A stretch of 64,000 nucleotides of DNA, taken from Arthrobacter sp. PsM3. GTDB taxonomy: Bacteria; Actinomycetota; Actinomycetes; Actinomycetales; Micrococcaceae. The position numbers were made by a program, and so were the translations under genes. The first letter of the stretch is position 1. Each line of letters begins with the position of its first letter. The stretch lies in NCBI RefSeq assembly GCF_030433895.1, contig NZ_JARUXE010000018.1, positions 1 to 64,000 on the forward strand, given 5' to 3'. Positions 17,141 to 26,066 of the stretch are shown one piece after another. The notes below the pieces were generated by a model. That model searched no databases. It was not told the DNA's origin and saw only the letters and a program-made list of their open reading frames with translations.

Positions 17141-18289
17141 ATGACACTGATCAGCAGGATTGAAACCTTCCTCGTCGCCCCGCGCTGGCTCTTCGTCCGG
17201 ATCGAGACCGCCAGCGGGATCGTCGGCTGGGGCGAGGCCAGCTGCGAGGGCCGCAGCGAAACGGTCCGCACCGCCGTCGACCAGCTCTCCGAGCTGCTGA
17301 TCGGCAACGATGCGCTGCGGATCGAGGACCACTGGCAGGTGATGACCAAGGGCTCGTTCTACCGCGGCGGGCCCATCCTGGCCAGCGCCGTGTCCGGGCT
17401 GGACCAGGCCCTCTGGGACATCGCGGGCAAGCACTTCAACACCCCCGTGCACCAGCTCCTGGGCGGCCACGTCCGGGACCGGATCCGGATGTACGGCTGG
17501 GTGGGCGGGGACGAGCCCAACGAGGTCGCCGACCAGATCAGCGCCCAGCTGGAGGTCGGGCTCACCGCCGTGAAAATGAACGCCAGCGGCCGGATGAGCC
17601 CCATCGCCTCCGTCGCGGAGCTCGACGGCGTCGTCCGCCGTGTCGCCGCCGCCCGCGAGGTCCTGGGGGACCACCGCGACGTCGCGGTCGACTTCCACGG
17701 CCGCTTCAGCCTCGCCAACGCCCGGCGGGTGGCGCCGCTGCTGGAACCGTACCGGCCCTTCTTCCTCGAAGAGCCGGTGGTCCCGGAAAACACCCACCTT
17801 CTGCGCGAATTCACCTCCTCCACCACGACGCCGGTCTCCACCGGCGAGCGGCTCTACAGCCGGCAGGAATTCCTGCCCGCGCTTCAGGCCGGCATCGCCG
17901 TGGCCCAGCCGGACCTCTCACACGCCGGCGGCATCACCGAGGTCCGCAAGATCGCCTCGCTCGCCGAAATCTACGAGGTCCAGCTGGCCCCGCACTGCCC
18001 GCTGGGGCCGCTGGCCCTGGCCGCGTGCCTGCAGGTGGGCTTCGCGACGCCGAACTTCCTGATCCAGGAGCAAAGCATCGGCATCCATTACAACCAGGGC
18101 GCCGAAGTCCTGGACTACGTGATGGACAAGTCCCCGCTGAAGTTCGTGGACGGCCACATCGAACGCCTGACCGGCCCGGGTCTTGGCATCGAAATTGACG
18201 AGGCCGTGGTCCGCGCTGCGGACAAGCGCGGCCACGCCTGGCGCGGGCCCGTCTGGCGGCACCCCGACGGAGCCTTCGCAGAATGGTGA
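17141..18289 (+). CDS. dgoD: D-galactonate dehydratase (enolase superfamily)
   Basis: This 382-residue protein aligns from end to end, by memory, with E. coli DgoD: PRWLFVRIET, GWGEASCEGR, FYRGGPILASAVSGLDQALWDI (as two blocks), LLGG, DFHGR, LEPYRPFFLEEPVV, TGERLYSR, QPDLSHAGGITE, APHCPLGPLALAACL, QEQSIGIHYN, WRHPDG-AEW. The metal ligands are the Asp of DFHGR and the Glu residues of EEP and GER, with the His of APHCP as general acid/base. It converts D-galactonate to 2-keto-3-deoxygalactonate. The aldolase and kinase that follow complete the De Ley-Doudoroff route. Confidence 0.93.
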   Translation: MTLISRIETFLVAPRWLFVRIETASGIVGWGEASCEGRSETVRTAVDQLSELLIGNDALRIEDHWQVMTKGSFYRGGPILASAVSGLDQALWDIAGKHFNTPVHQLLGGHVRDRIRMYGWVGGDEPNEVADQISAQLEVGLTAVKMNASGRMSPIASVAELDGVVRRVAAAREVLGDHRDVAVDFHGRFSLANARRVAPLLEPYRPFFLEEPVVPENTHLLREFTSSTTTPVSTGERLYSRQEFLPALQAGIAVAQPDLSHAGGITEVRKIASLAEIYEVQLAPHCPLGPLALAACLQVGFATPNFLIQEQSIGIHYNQGAEVLDYVMDKSPLKFVDGHIERLTGPGLGIEIDEAVVRAADKRGHAWRGPVWRHPDGAFAEW

Positions 18290-18294
18290 ATCAC

Positions 18295-18981
18295 ATGACC
18301 AACGAGCAGACCAACCACCTGACGCCCGAGGCCCTGCTGGCCGGAATCCGGCAGACCCGGCTGGTCGCCATCGTGCGCGGCTCAGACGGCGGCGCCGCCG
18401 CGAGGGCTGCCCTCGCGGCCATGGACGAGGGCTTCCGCTACGTCGAAATCGCACTGACCACACCGGATGCGCTCACAGCCATCCGCCAGGTCCGCGCGGC
18501 CGCTCCGGACGGCTGTTTCGTCGGGGCCGGCACCGTGCTGACCGCGCAGGATGTGGAGCACGTGGCCGAGGCCGGCGGGCAGTTCATGGTGACCCCGGCC
18601 CTGGCCGAGTCGATCGGTGCCTCCGCCGCCGCCGGCATCCCGGTACTGGCCGGGGCGATGACGCCCACCGAGGCCTACGAGGCAATGACCCGCGGTGCCA
18701 CCGCGGTCAAGCTCTTCCCCGCGTCAATCGGCGGAACGGGCTACCTCAAGGCACTGCGGGATCCGTTCCCCGGGATCCCCTTCATCGCCGTCGGCGGCGT
18801 GGGGCTCGACGAAGCGACGGCCTACTGGCAGGCAGGAGCCGTCGCCGTCGGCCTTGGCAGCCCCCTCTTCGGCGACGCCGGCTCGGGCGGCGACCTGGCC
18901 CCGGTCCGGGAACGCGCCCGCGGTTTCCTGGCGCTCGCCGCCGAATACGACCGACGGATCGCCGCGGAGAGCCTGCGGTGA
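18295..18981 (+). CDS. dgoA: 2-keto-3-deoxy-6-phosphogalactonate (KDPG/KDPGal) aldolase
   Basis: This 228-residue class I aldolase cleaves the phosphorylated 2-keto-3-deoxy sugar acid to pyruvate and glyceraldehyde-3-phosphate. VAIVRG, YVEIALTTPDAL (catalytic Glu), GAGTVLT and TAVKLFPAS (Schiff-base Lys) are the family blocks. The ATG at 18295 has ggtga 5 bases upstream. An in-frame ATG at 18283 would overlap the dgoD stop and lacks a good ribosome-binding site, but it cannot be excluded. Context favours DgoA, although Eda-type activity on the gluconate epimer is also possible. Its stop overlaps the kinase start (GTGA). Confidence 0.88.
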   Translation: MTNEQTNHLTPEALLAGIRQTRLVAIVRGSDGGAAARAALAAMDEGFRYVEIALTTPDALTAIRQVRAAAPDGCFVGAGTVLTAQDVEHVAEAGGQFMVTPALAESIGASAAAGIPVLAGAMTPTEAYEAMTRGATAVKLFPASIGGTGYLKALRDPFPGIPFIAVGGVGLDEATAYWQAGAVAVGLGSPLFGDAGSGGDLAPVRERARGFLALAAEYDRRIAAESLR

Positions 18982-19979
18982 TTACCGACGGCGCCTGGAC
19001 CCCTGAACTGCTCACCCTCGGCGAATCCATGGTCTCGCTGCGCTCCGCCGGGCCGCTGTCCGCCGGCGGCGCCCTGGCCATGCACGTTGCCGGAGCGGAG
19101 TCGAACGTGGCCGTCGGCGTCGCACGGCTCGGCCACCGGGTGGGCTGGGCGGGCGTCGTCGGCGCGGATCCGCACGGAGAGTTCATCCTGCGGCAGCTCC
19201 GGGGCGAGGGGATCGGGGTGCTGCACCGCGAGGACGCCAGCCGCAGCACCGGGGTGATGTTCCTCGAGCGGCGCACCGCCGACGTCACCCGCGCCTTCTA
19301 CTACCGTGCCGGTTCCGCCGGATCCACCCTGGACCGGGACGACGTCGACCGGGCCTTCCGGAACGGCGCCCGGGTCCTGCATCTCACCGGGATTACGGCA
19401 GCCCTCAGCCAGGAGGCGCGGCGGGCCGTGGAGTATGCGGCCGCCCGCGCCGCCGACCAAGGCCTGGAAGTCTCCCTCGACGTGAACTACCGCAGCAAGC
19501 TCTGGTCCAGGGACGAGGCGCGGGCCGTCCTGACCCCGCTGGCCCGGCACGCCAGCATCCTGATCGCCTCCGACGACGAACTCGGGCTGGTCGCCGCAGC
19601 GCCGGGGGGCGCCGGGCCGGGGAGCGCCGGAACGGCCGACGCCGCCGAAACGGCCATGGCCGCCGAACTCCTGGACCGCGGGGTCCGGGAAGTCGTGGTC
19701 AAGCGGGGCGCTGCCGGCGCCGGGGTCCACACCGCCGCAGGCCGGTGGGAAACGCCCGCCGTACCCGTCACCAGCATCGATACCGTGGGCGCCGGCGACG
19801 CATTCACCGCCGGCTACCTCTCCGCCCTGCTCGACGGCGAGGACGTGGCCGGCCGCCTGCAGCGCGGCGCCCTCGCGGGAGCCTTCGCCGTCAGTACTGC
19901 CGGCGACTGGGAAGGGCTGCCCCGCCGGGACGAGCTGGCGCTCCTGGGGACCACACCCAGCGGCACCACCCAACGCTAG
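18978..19979 (+). CDS. 2-keto-3-deoxygluconate/galactonate kinase (PfkB family)
   Basis: This 333-residue ribokinase-family sugar kinase starts at a GTG that overlaps the aldolase stop. LGESMVSLRSAGPL and ESNVAVGVARLGH form the substrate side. The PfkB signature 2 DTVGAGDAFTAGYLSALL contains the catalytic Asp and the GAGD anion hole. It resembles KdgK rather than the unrelated DgoK kinase of enterobacteria, so it likely phosphorylates 2-keto-3-deoxygluconate and possibly its galacto epimer. That dual use would serve both dehydratases in this operon. A short Gly/Ala-rich insertion lies near residue 205. Confidence 0.88.
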   Translation: MITDGAWTPELLTLGESMVSLRSAGPLSAGGALAMHVAGAESNVAVGVARLGHRVGWAGVVGADPHGEFILRQLRGEGIGVLHREDASRSTGVMFLERRTADVTRAFYYRAGSAGSTLDRDDVDRAFRNGARVLHLTGITAALSQEARRAVEYAAARAADQGLEVSLDVNYRSKLWSRDEARAVLTPLARHASILIASDDELGLVAAAPGGAGPGSAGTADAAETAMAAELLDRGVREVVVKRGAAGAGVHTAAGRWETPAVPVTSIDTVGAGDAFTAGYLSALLDGEDVAGRLQRGALAGAFAVSTAGDWEGLPRRDELALLGTTPSGTTQR

Positions 19980-20051
19980 AGGCCCCGGCACCACCACCCA
20001 CGTGCCGTCCACCGACTCACGACCAACCAACACAGAAAGCCAGGACCAGCT

Positions 20052-21281
20052 GTGAAAATCATTGCCGCGGAAGTCTTCGTGACCAGTCCGTCCCGTAATT
20101 TCGTGACCCTCCGGATTACCACCGAGGACGGGGTGACCGGGATCGGGGACGCGACGCTGAACGGGCGTGAGCTCGCCGTGGCGGCGTATTTGAAGGAGCA
20201 CGTCGCGCAGTTGCTGATCGGGAAGGACCCGCACCGGATCGAGGACACCTGGCAGTTCCTGTACCGGTCCTCGTACTGGCGCCGGGGTCCGGTGACGATG
20301 GCCGCGATCGCGGCGGTGGACATGGCGTTGTGGGACATCAAGGGCAAGATGGCCGGGATGCCGGTGTACCAGCTGCTGGGCGGGGCGTCCCGGAACGGGC
20401 TGCGCGCGTACGGGCATGCCTCGGGCGCGGATCTGGAGTCGTTGTTCGATTCGGTCCGGGAGCACCTGGAGCTGGGCTACAAATCGGTGCGGATCCAGAC
20501 GGCGGTGCCGGGGATCAAGGCCGTGTACGGGGTTGCGGCGCAGGCGCAGGCGTCGGGGGAGCGGTATGACTATGAGCCGGCGGGACGGGGTGCGTTCCCG
20601 GTGGAAGAGGACTGGGATACCCGCGCGTATTTGCGGCACCTTCCTTCGGTGTTTGAGGCGGTGCGGAACGAGTTCGGTCCGGAGTTGCCGCTGCTGCACG
20701 ACGGACACCACCGGATGACCCCGATCCAGGCCGCGAAGCTGGGCAAGGCGCTGGAGCCGTATGACCTGTTCTGGCTGGAGGACTGCACGCCGGCGGAGAA
20801 CCAGGAGGCGCTGCGCCTGGTCCGGCAGCACACCACGACGCCCCTGGCGATCGGGGAGGTCTTCAATACGGTCTTTGATTACCAGACGCTGATCAAGGAA
20901 CAGCTCATCGACTATGTCCGGGCGGCCTCGACGCACTTCGGCGGGATCTCCCCGCTGAAGAAGGTGATGGACTTCGCCGCGCAGTACCAGATCAAGTCCG
21001 GCTTCCACGGCCCGACCGATATTTCCCCGGTCGGGTTCGCCGCGCAGCTGCATGTGGGCCTGGCGATCCATAACTACGGGATCCAGGAATACATGCAGCA
21101 CTCAGACAAGACCAACGAGGTCTTCGAGCAGTCCATGACGTTCGTCGACGGGTACCTGCACCCGGGGGACAACCCCGGCATCGGGGTGGAGTTCAACGAG
21201 GAAGCCGCCGCGGCCTACCCCTACCAGCAGGCCTACCTGCCCTACAACCGCCTCGTCGACGGAACGGTCCACGACTGGTGA
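20052..21281 (+). CDS. manD: Mannonate/galactonate dehydratase family protein (ManD/RspA-like)
   Basis: This 409-residue enolase-superfamily acid-sugar dehydratase belongs to the ManD/RspA subgroup: [52 protein letters not shown] (Asp and His ligands), [47 protein letters not shown] and a C-terminal Trp. Members dehydrate D-mannonate to KDG, or with low activity D-gluconate or D-galactonate, and this cannot be decided here. A GTG start at 20052 follows caggacc. It lies 72 bases after the kinase gene. Codon choice differs from its neighbours, with more ggg, gtg, ttg, tat and ttt, which suggests separate acquisition. Confidence 0.86.
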   Translation: MKIIAAEVFVTSPSRNFVTLRITTEDGVTGIGDATLNGRELAVAAYLKEHVAQLLIGKDPHRIEDTWQFLYRSSYWRRGPVTMAAIAAVDMALWDIKGKMAGMPVYQLLGGASRNGLRAYGHASGADLESLFDSVREHLELGYKSVRIQTAVPGIKAVYGVAAQAQASGERYDYEPAGRGAFPVEEDWDTRAYLRHLPSVFEAVRNEFGPELPLLHDGHHRMTPIQAAKLGKALEPYDLFWLEDCTPAENQEALRLVRQHTTTPLAIGEVFNTVFDYQTLIKEQLIDYVRAASTHFGGISPLKKVMDFAAQYQIKSGFHGPTDISPVGFAAQLHVGLAIHNYGIQEYMQHSDKTNEVFEQSMTFVDGYLHPGDNPGIGVEFNEEAAAAYPYQQAYLPYNRLVDGTVHDW

Positions 21282-21334
21282 GGTTCCCTGCCTGACGGTT
21301 GCTTCCTGGCGGGCCGGCTGACGCAGCCAGGCGC

Positions 21335-21378
21335 AAAAAAGGTCCCGGGCGGGAGTCGAAGCTCCGCCGCCCGGGACC
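21335..21378 (-). terminator. Rho-independent terminator for the minus-strand gene at 21423
   Basis: On the minus strand a stem (ggtcccgggcgg paired with ccgcccgggacc, one bulge) is followed by six T residues (aaaaaa at 21335-21340 on the plus strand). The hairpin could also weakly stop the aldonate operon on the plus strand, which lacks a T-run there. Confidence 0.8.
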
Positions 21379-21422
21379 TGGCCCTTCTGCGCTGCAAGCC
21401 AGCGCTCAAGGCATCGTCAGGC

Positions 21423-21632
21423 TCAGTTAATGATTTCCCGCGTCATGCCGAAGGGCACCTGGTCGGAAAGCGCCGCCGTGTAGTGGCCTGCCTTGTGCCG
21501 CGTGAGCAGGATGCCCTGCGTCCCGGCGGCCATGGCGATCTGCTGGAGTCCGCGCACGGCGTCGTCGAGCCGTTCGTCAAGGACCTGGCGGCTGTCGACC
21601 TGGATCTCAATGCACTCGGTTATTGTCGTCAT
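21423..21632 (-). CDS. Small conserved-looking hypothetical protein
   Basis: This 69-residue soluble protein begins MTTITECIEIQVDSRQVLDERL and ends VPFGMTREIIN. It has an alpha/beta look with a helix VLDERLDDAVRGLQQIAMAA followed by the strand GILLTRHKAGHYTAAL. No domain is recognised. The ATG at 21632 is preferred to an in-frame start at 21692, which would lie within 3 bases of the neighbouring gene's end. Its transcript ends at the terminator at 21335-21378. It may be co-transcribed with the AlkC-like gene upstream. Confidence 0.7.
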   Translation of the reverse strand: MTTITECIEIQVDSRQVLDERLDDAVRGLQQIAMAAGTQGILLTRHKAGHYTAALSDQVPFGMTREIIN

Positions 21633-21694
21633 CGCACTGTTCTTTCTTGGGTTATTCATCGGCCCCAATGATTGAAGCGACAATAACGTCATAT

Positions 21695-22831
21695 TTATGG
21701 GCCCGTCAAATCTGCGGGAGGGGCCTCAGCGGCGTCGGTTCGGACCAAAAACTCGGCCGGCGCGAACCGCACGCCGTTGACCTGCGGTTCCAGTACATGC
21801 GCCCCCGCATGATGGACCCGCGTGGTCATTTGGCGGAAAGCATGGCGCTTCGAAAATCTCCGGGACTCGCCCGGCCCGAGGACGGCTGTGCCGAGCTTGA
21901 ACACCTTTTCCGCACGGCAGCCGTTGGCCTTGGCATAGTGCACCACATAGTCGACGGCGAGCCGCGCCTCCGCCGGTCCGTTATTGGTGACCTCGAAGTC
22001 GAAGGCGAGCTCACCGGGAAGCTCGACGACGGTACGATCCAGCCGGGGAGGCGTCACGGCCAGCGACGCCGGCGGGAACCCCAGCAGTTCCAGTGCGCCG
22101 GGGTGGGCCTTTTTGAGCAGCGTCCGCAAGCCGTGCCGGACCACCCTGGCGGTGTTCGCGTCCGGGGCGGCCACCCATCTGGCGGCGGTGGCGACCACCT
22201 CGTCCGGGGCGTGCCGGGCCAGATCGTTGAGGTGGTTGGCCACGGAGCGACGCACGTCTTCCACCGGGTCGCGGTACAGGGCGTCGAGGATCGACAGGGT
22301 AGCTGCGGGCCGCTCGGTGATTTCTGGAACACGGATCGCCCACGGCAGGTAGGCCCGGGTTCCCTCGCTGGCGAGCCGGCGGACATGCCAGTCCGGGTCG
22401 GAGGTCCAGTCCTGGATGACGGCCAGTGCCCGGTCCAGGTCGGCGGCGAGGAGCCGCCGGATCGCGAACTCAGCGGTGAGCCGCGGCGTCAGCTCAGCGA
22501 GCAACGACAAGCAGTCCTCGAAGTCGTGCGGCTCCGGCGAGATGAGGGCGAGCGTGGCCGCCGTCTCGGTCACGGGCCAGATCATCCAGCCGGTGAAGTC
22601 CGGATCGGCCAGCGCCCGGCGGAAGATGACCGCGGCAGCGGCGTAGTTTCCGGGCAGGTCGGACAGCAATGCGCGGCTCAGGAGGTCGGTGCGTTCCCGC
22701 AGGCTCAGTTCCTCCAGTTGTGCGGCCGTCCCGGCCAGGTGTGAAAAGCCGCCGCCGGGTGCGGCCGCGGCCAGGATCCGCTCCAACGATCGGACGACCC
22801 GCGGGTTGATCAGTTCATTCATGACGCCCAT
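21695..22831 (-). CDS. AlkC-like DNA glycosylase (HEAT-repeat, with C-terminal Ig-like domain)
   Basis: This 378-residue protein has an N-terminal region of paired helices in the HEAT-like style of the AlkC/AlkD DNA glycosylases (PDFTGWMIWPVTETAATLAL, SDPDWHVRRLASEGTRAYLPW, DPVEDVRRSVANHLNDLARHAPDEVV). The C-terminal 120 residues are beta-rich (AFDFEVTNNGPAEARLAVDY ... NGVRFAPAEFLV), matching the Ig-like extension known in larger AlkC proteins. AlkC removes alkylated bases such as 3-methyladenine. The ATG at 22831 or 22822 is likely, since an in-frame start at 22948 reaches the divergent gene's promoter. Confidence 0.82.
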   Translation of the reverse strand: MGVMNELINPRVVRSLERILAAAAPGGGFSHLAGTAAQLEELSLRERTDLLSRALLSDLPGNYAAAAVIFRRALADPDFTGWMIWPVTETAATLALISPEPHDFEDCLSLLAELTPRLTAEFAIRRLLAADLDRALAVIQDWTSDPDWHVRRLASEGTRAYLPWAIRVPEITERPAATLSILDALYRDPVEDVRRSVANHLNDLARHAPDEVVATAARWVAAPDANTARVVRHGLRTLLKKAHPGALELLGFPPASLAVTPPRLDRTVVELPGELAFDFEVTNNGPAEARLAVDYVVHYAKANGCRAEKVFKLGTAVLGPGESRRFSKRHAFRQMTTRVHHAGAHVLEPQVNGVRFAPAEFLVRTDAAEAPPADLTGP

Positions 22832-22950
22832 TTGATTCAGGCTACCTGGGAGCGGGCCGTCGGGCCGCCGGACAAGCCTTGGCGCCGGCAGAACCGACAG
22901 CACTTTCCGCGCCGGAACCGGGATATTCTTCACGAAGTAAATATCCATAC

Positions 22951-23757
22951 ATGGTGCAGAGGCGGATGCGGGAAATGGCGCAGGAAGAATCAGGAAGCTC
23001 GCCCGGCTGGTGGCGGGTTTTCCACGACAAGTTCGTGGTCGAGGAGCGTTACATGAGCGCGCAGGACCGGAAGAACCTGTACCGGATCGCCGTCGGCCTA
23101 GCGGTTGTCGGCGCCGTGCTGTTCTTCTCCATCCTTGCCAGTGTTCTCCAGCATGGCGGCCTCACTGCAGGCGATGAACCGGTCCGCTCCTGGCTCCTGA
23201 CCCTTCGCTCCGAACCGCTCACGACGATCATGATCATCCTCGCGATCGTCTTCGGCCCTGTCGGCCTGCCGATCATCACTCTTGTGGTGACTGTCACCTG
23301 GGGGCTGTTGGCCAAGCATGCCTGGCGGCCGATGCTGCTCGCTGGTGCCATGCTCACCGGCGTCATCCTTGCCCAGCTCATCGGACGTTCCATCGGGCGC
23401 CAACGCCCGCCGGTGGACCTCATGCTCTTCGGCGCAGACTTCACCTTTTCTTTCCCCTCCGGGCACGTGCTGGGAGCCTGTGACTTCCTGCTGGTCACCA
23501 CCTTCCTGGTCTTCTCGCGCCGGAGCAACCGCATGGCCGCAGTCGCAGGATTCCTACTGGCTGGCGTCGGAATCTTCTTCGCCGCGGTCAGCCGGCTCTA
23601 CTTGGGCTACCACTGGCTGACCGACGCCCTCGCCTCGCTGTCCATCTCGTTCGTGATCCTCGGAGGGGTGATCGCGCTCGACACATGGCGGACGGCGCGC
23701 ATCCGCGGGGAGCGGATCACGGGGGAGCTCTCCAAGGCCGACACCAGCCTGGAATGA
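22951..23757 (+). CDS. PAP2-family membrane phosphatase
   Basis: This 268-residue integral membrane phosphatase has about six helices. The three catalytic motifs are intact: GRSIGRQRP (KxxxxxxRP type with Arg), FPSGH, and SRLYLGYHWLTD. It probably dephosphorylates undecaprenyl pyrophosphate or a phosphatidyl lipid at the outer face of the membrane. The start is uncertain. The ATG at 22951 keeps the segment PGWWRVFHDKFVVEERYM, while the ATG at 23053 has the best Shine-Dalgarno (gaggag, 6-base spacing) and would give a 234-residue protein. It is divergent from the AlkC-like gene. Confidence 0.85.
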   Translation: MVQRRMREMAQEESGSSPGWWRVFHDKFVVEERYMSAQDRKNLYRIAVGLAVVGAVLFFSILASVLQHGGLTAGDEPVRSWLLTLRSEPLTTIMIILAIVFGPVGLPIITLVVTVTWGLLAKHAWRPMLLAGAMLTGVILAQLIGRSIGRQRPPVDLMLFGADFTFSFPSGHVLGACDFLLVTTFLVFSRRSNRMAAVAGFLLAGVGIFFAAVSRLYLGYHWLTDALASLSISFVILGGVIALDTWRTARIRGERITGELSKADTSLE

Positions 23758-23832
23758 CTCCCGGCCGGTGTCTGGGTGGCATCGCGGTACGTCCGCGACG
23801 ACGAGCCCTGGCCCGGACCGATGACGACCGCC

Positions 23833-23863
23833 AAGGCCGGCCTTTCGACAAGGGCCGGCCTTT
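23833..23863. terminator. Hairpin between convergent genes
   Basis: The arms aaggccggcc (23833-23842) and ggccggcctt (23853-23862) enclose a 10-base loop, followed by t residues. It lies between the PAP2 gene and the convergent HNH gene and could terminate both. Confidence 0.7.
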
Positions 23864-23902
23864 CGCGTCACCTATTGCGCCGAACGGCATGTGACGAGGA
23901 GT

Positions 23903-25684
23903 TCAGGCGCAGTGGCGCAGGAAGGATTCAGGGCAGGTGTCCACAGGGGGCTCCGTCCAGTCCGGGAAGGGGTCCGGGGGCAGTTCCTGGTCGGGATCCG
24001 GGCCGGGGTCCATGGGCAAGCCGTGGTCCAGGAGTGCGTCCAGGTCCGTGCCGGTGCCCGCGCCCAATCCCGGGTCCAGACCCGTTTCTACATTTGTGGT
24101 CAGGAGGCCGTCGGGCCAGTGGGGTGGTTCCCAGTCCTGTTCTTCGCTGGGGTAGTACCGGCCTGAGGGTGAGGTCCATCCGGGTGGTTTGTCTTTGCTG
24201 GCTGCGGAGGGTGTCCACGCGGAGCCGTGTTTGAGCCGGTGGTGTTTCGGGCAGGGCTGTCCGAGGTTGGAGATCCCGGTGGTCCCTCCGTCGGCCCAGG
24301 CCAGGAGATGGTCCGCGTCGTTATCCAGCGAGGCGTTGTTGCAGCCCGGGAACGGGCACTTCCCGTCGCGCAGGCGCAACCACCGCCGCTGGGCTTTGGT
24401 GAGGCGGTAGCGGGTCCGGCCGATTTCCAGCGGCGCCCCGTCCCGCGGATCGGTCAGGACCCGGTAGAACGACCCGGCACCGTCGGCGATGAGTTGGCGG
24501 GCCATCGAGGGCGGGATCGGCCCGTAGCCGTCCAGGACCGCCGGTTCCCCGCTCATACCGAGCAGGGACAGGACCGGGACCGTGACCAGGACCTGCGCCC
24601 GCGGCGAGGGAACACCCCCGCACCCGGCCATCCCCGTGCCGGTGCCGGCGGTTCCCCCAGTGGCTATTCCCCCGGTGCCGCCGGCCGTTTCCCCGGTGGT
24701 GCTGCCGGCGAGGAGAAGGGTCGCGGCGATGTCGGCGCGCAACTGCGCCAGCGTGCGGGCCTCGTCGGGGTCCTGCAGGGCCCGGGCGGCGGCGGTGGTC
24801 CGGTCCCAGATCCCCGCGACGGTGTCCGCCGGCAGGTACGCCGAGAACCAGGCCATCCCGTCCCGGTCCGGGAGGAACTCCACCCGCCGGTCCGCGGCAC
24901 ACTTGGTGTGGCGTTTTTCGATGCTGACGGGGTGGTGGCGTTCGCGCCAGGTGCGGGCTTTGGCCCGGAACCGGCCCGGGACAAGGTCCCCGGCCGGACA
25001 CCCCCGGGCCGCGCCGGGCGCGTCAGGGTCCAGGAAGTGCGCTTCCAGCCCGGCCGCGGCGGCCCGGTCCAGGCCGATGGTTTCATCGACCATGATCCGG
25101 GCGTGCTGCCAGGAAATTGTTCCGGCTTGCAGCGCCGCCAGGGTCAGCGGCAGCGACGTGGTCAGTGCCTGGCAGTCGCACAGGAACCCGTCCGCGGTCC
25201 GCTCGCTGACGGTCAGGACACACGCGACCTCCGCGGTCATGGCCATCTCCTGACAGGAGTCCCGCAACGACCCCGGGGCCGCCAGGGCCCTGGTGGCCTG
25301 CACGTACTCCGCGGCAAGCCGCACCTTCAACGCCGCCACACCCGCCTCCAACCGGGCCACCCCGGCCAACGCATCCAGGCAATCATCCGCCAGATCCCGC
25401 AACGGATCGATCCCCCGGAACGGATCCGTGTCCCGGACGGCCACCGCATCCCGCAACGGGTCCACGTCCCGCAGCAGGGCGCCGGCGTTCCGCAGCCCCT
25501 CGGCGGAGGGCTGGGCGTCGGCCTTCGGCAGCGGGGCCGCGTCGCGCAGCGCATCGGCGGAGGGCAGTTCCGACCCGTCCGCACCGGCGCCGATGAACGC
25601 AGCAAGCGCAGCCGTGGACGCCGCGACAGCCGCCAGGGCCTGCCTGCTCTCCACACTGAACGCTGCTCCGCTGTCCACAATCAA
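23903..25684 (-). CDS. DUF222 / HNH endonuclease domain protein
   Basis: This protein of about 593 residues contains a DUF222 (13E12-repeat type) region and a C-terminal HNH motif, CPFPGCNNASLDNDADHLLA followed by QPCPKHHRLKH, with the Cys pairs and His expected for zinc and catalysis. DUF222-HNH genes are present in many copies in actinobacteria, and their function is unsettled. The N-terminus contains repeated PLRD/LRDA segments. A Gly/Thr-rich low-complexity insertion (around 24600-24710) and a Pro/Asp-rich tail are also present. The start is uncertain: TTG at 25684 or GTG at 25678, neither with a clear ribosome-binding site. Confidence 0.85.
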   Translation of the reverse strand: MIVDSGAAFSVESRQALAAVAASTAALAAFIGAGADGSELPSADALRDAAPLPKADAQPSAEGLRNAGALLRDVDPLRDAVAVRDTDPFRGIDPLRDLADDCLDALAGVARLEAGVAALKVRLAAEYVQATRALAAPGSLRDSCQEMAMTAEVACVLTVSERTADGFLCDCQALTTSLPLTLAALQAGTISWQHARIMVDETIGLDRAAAAGLEAHFLDPDAPGAARGCPAGDLVPGRFRAKARTWRERHHPVSIEKRHTKCAADRRVEFLPDRDGMAWFSAYLPADTVAGIWDRTTAAARALQDPDEARTLAQLRADIAATLLLAGSTTGETAGGTGGIATGGTAGTGTGMAGCGGVPSPRAQVLVTVPVLSLLGMSGEPAVLDGYGPIPPSMARQLIADGAGSFYRVLTDPRDGAPLEIGRTRYRLTKAQRRWLRLRDGKCPFPGCNNASLDNDADHLLAWADGGTTGISNLGQPCPKHHRLKHGSAWTPSAASKDKPPGWTSPSGRYYPSEEQDWEPPHWPDGLLTTNVETGLDPGLGAGTGTDLDALLDHGLPMDPGPDPDQELPPDPFPDWTEPPVDTCPESFLRHCA

Positions 25685-26066
25685 AGACTATAGGGGGCCT
25701 CTGACAGTAACCGGCTGGGGTGCCGCGTGACCTGGAACCGGCCGACATCCCGGACGGGTTGGTCTCCAATAGACAGATTTCGAGGTGACTCGGCTCCGGC
25801 GTCGGACACTCCCACGAGCTCGAAGCCCTCAAGCGGGGCAGCGCCGACGAATGCGATCACCTCGAACTCGATGAGCTGCTGGTAAGAGGTTCAAGTTGCG
25901 GCACCGATCCGGTCGGAGATTTCCGGGAAATTCAGGTGGCTCAAGGCGGTCAAACAGGGCAGACTGGCCTAGAGTCACCGGCGTAACGCGCAATTGCGGA
26001 AACTTACACGACTCCACGGGGCCTAACCCTGTCCCCAAGCAAGGGGGACGCGGCCTGGAACCCCCA
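25685..26066. other. 382-base intergenic stretch without a clear gene
   Basis: No gene is supported here. GC content falls between 25740 and 26030 relative to the flanks. A short plus-strand frame near 25797-25890 (GHSHELEALKRG...) has coding-like codons but no family match or proper start, so it may be a decayed gene. I see no tRNA, repeat or att-like duplication. Confidence 0.4.

Noticed and set aside
18822..21101. A 759-codon minus-strand open frame opposite the aldonate genes
   Set aside because: It spans two genes with clear enzyme motifs, has no domain, and has the Arg/Gly/His-rich make-up of a shadow frame.
25685..26066. A possible tRNA or att site in the AT-richer gap
   Set aside because: No cloverleaf can be formed, and no direct repeat or integrase is nearby.
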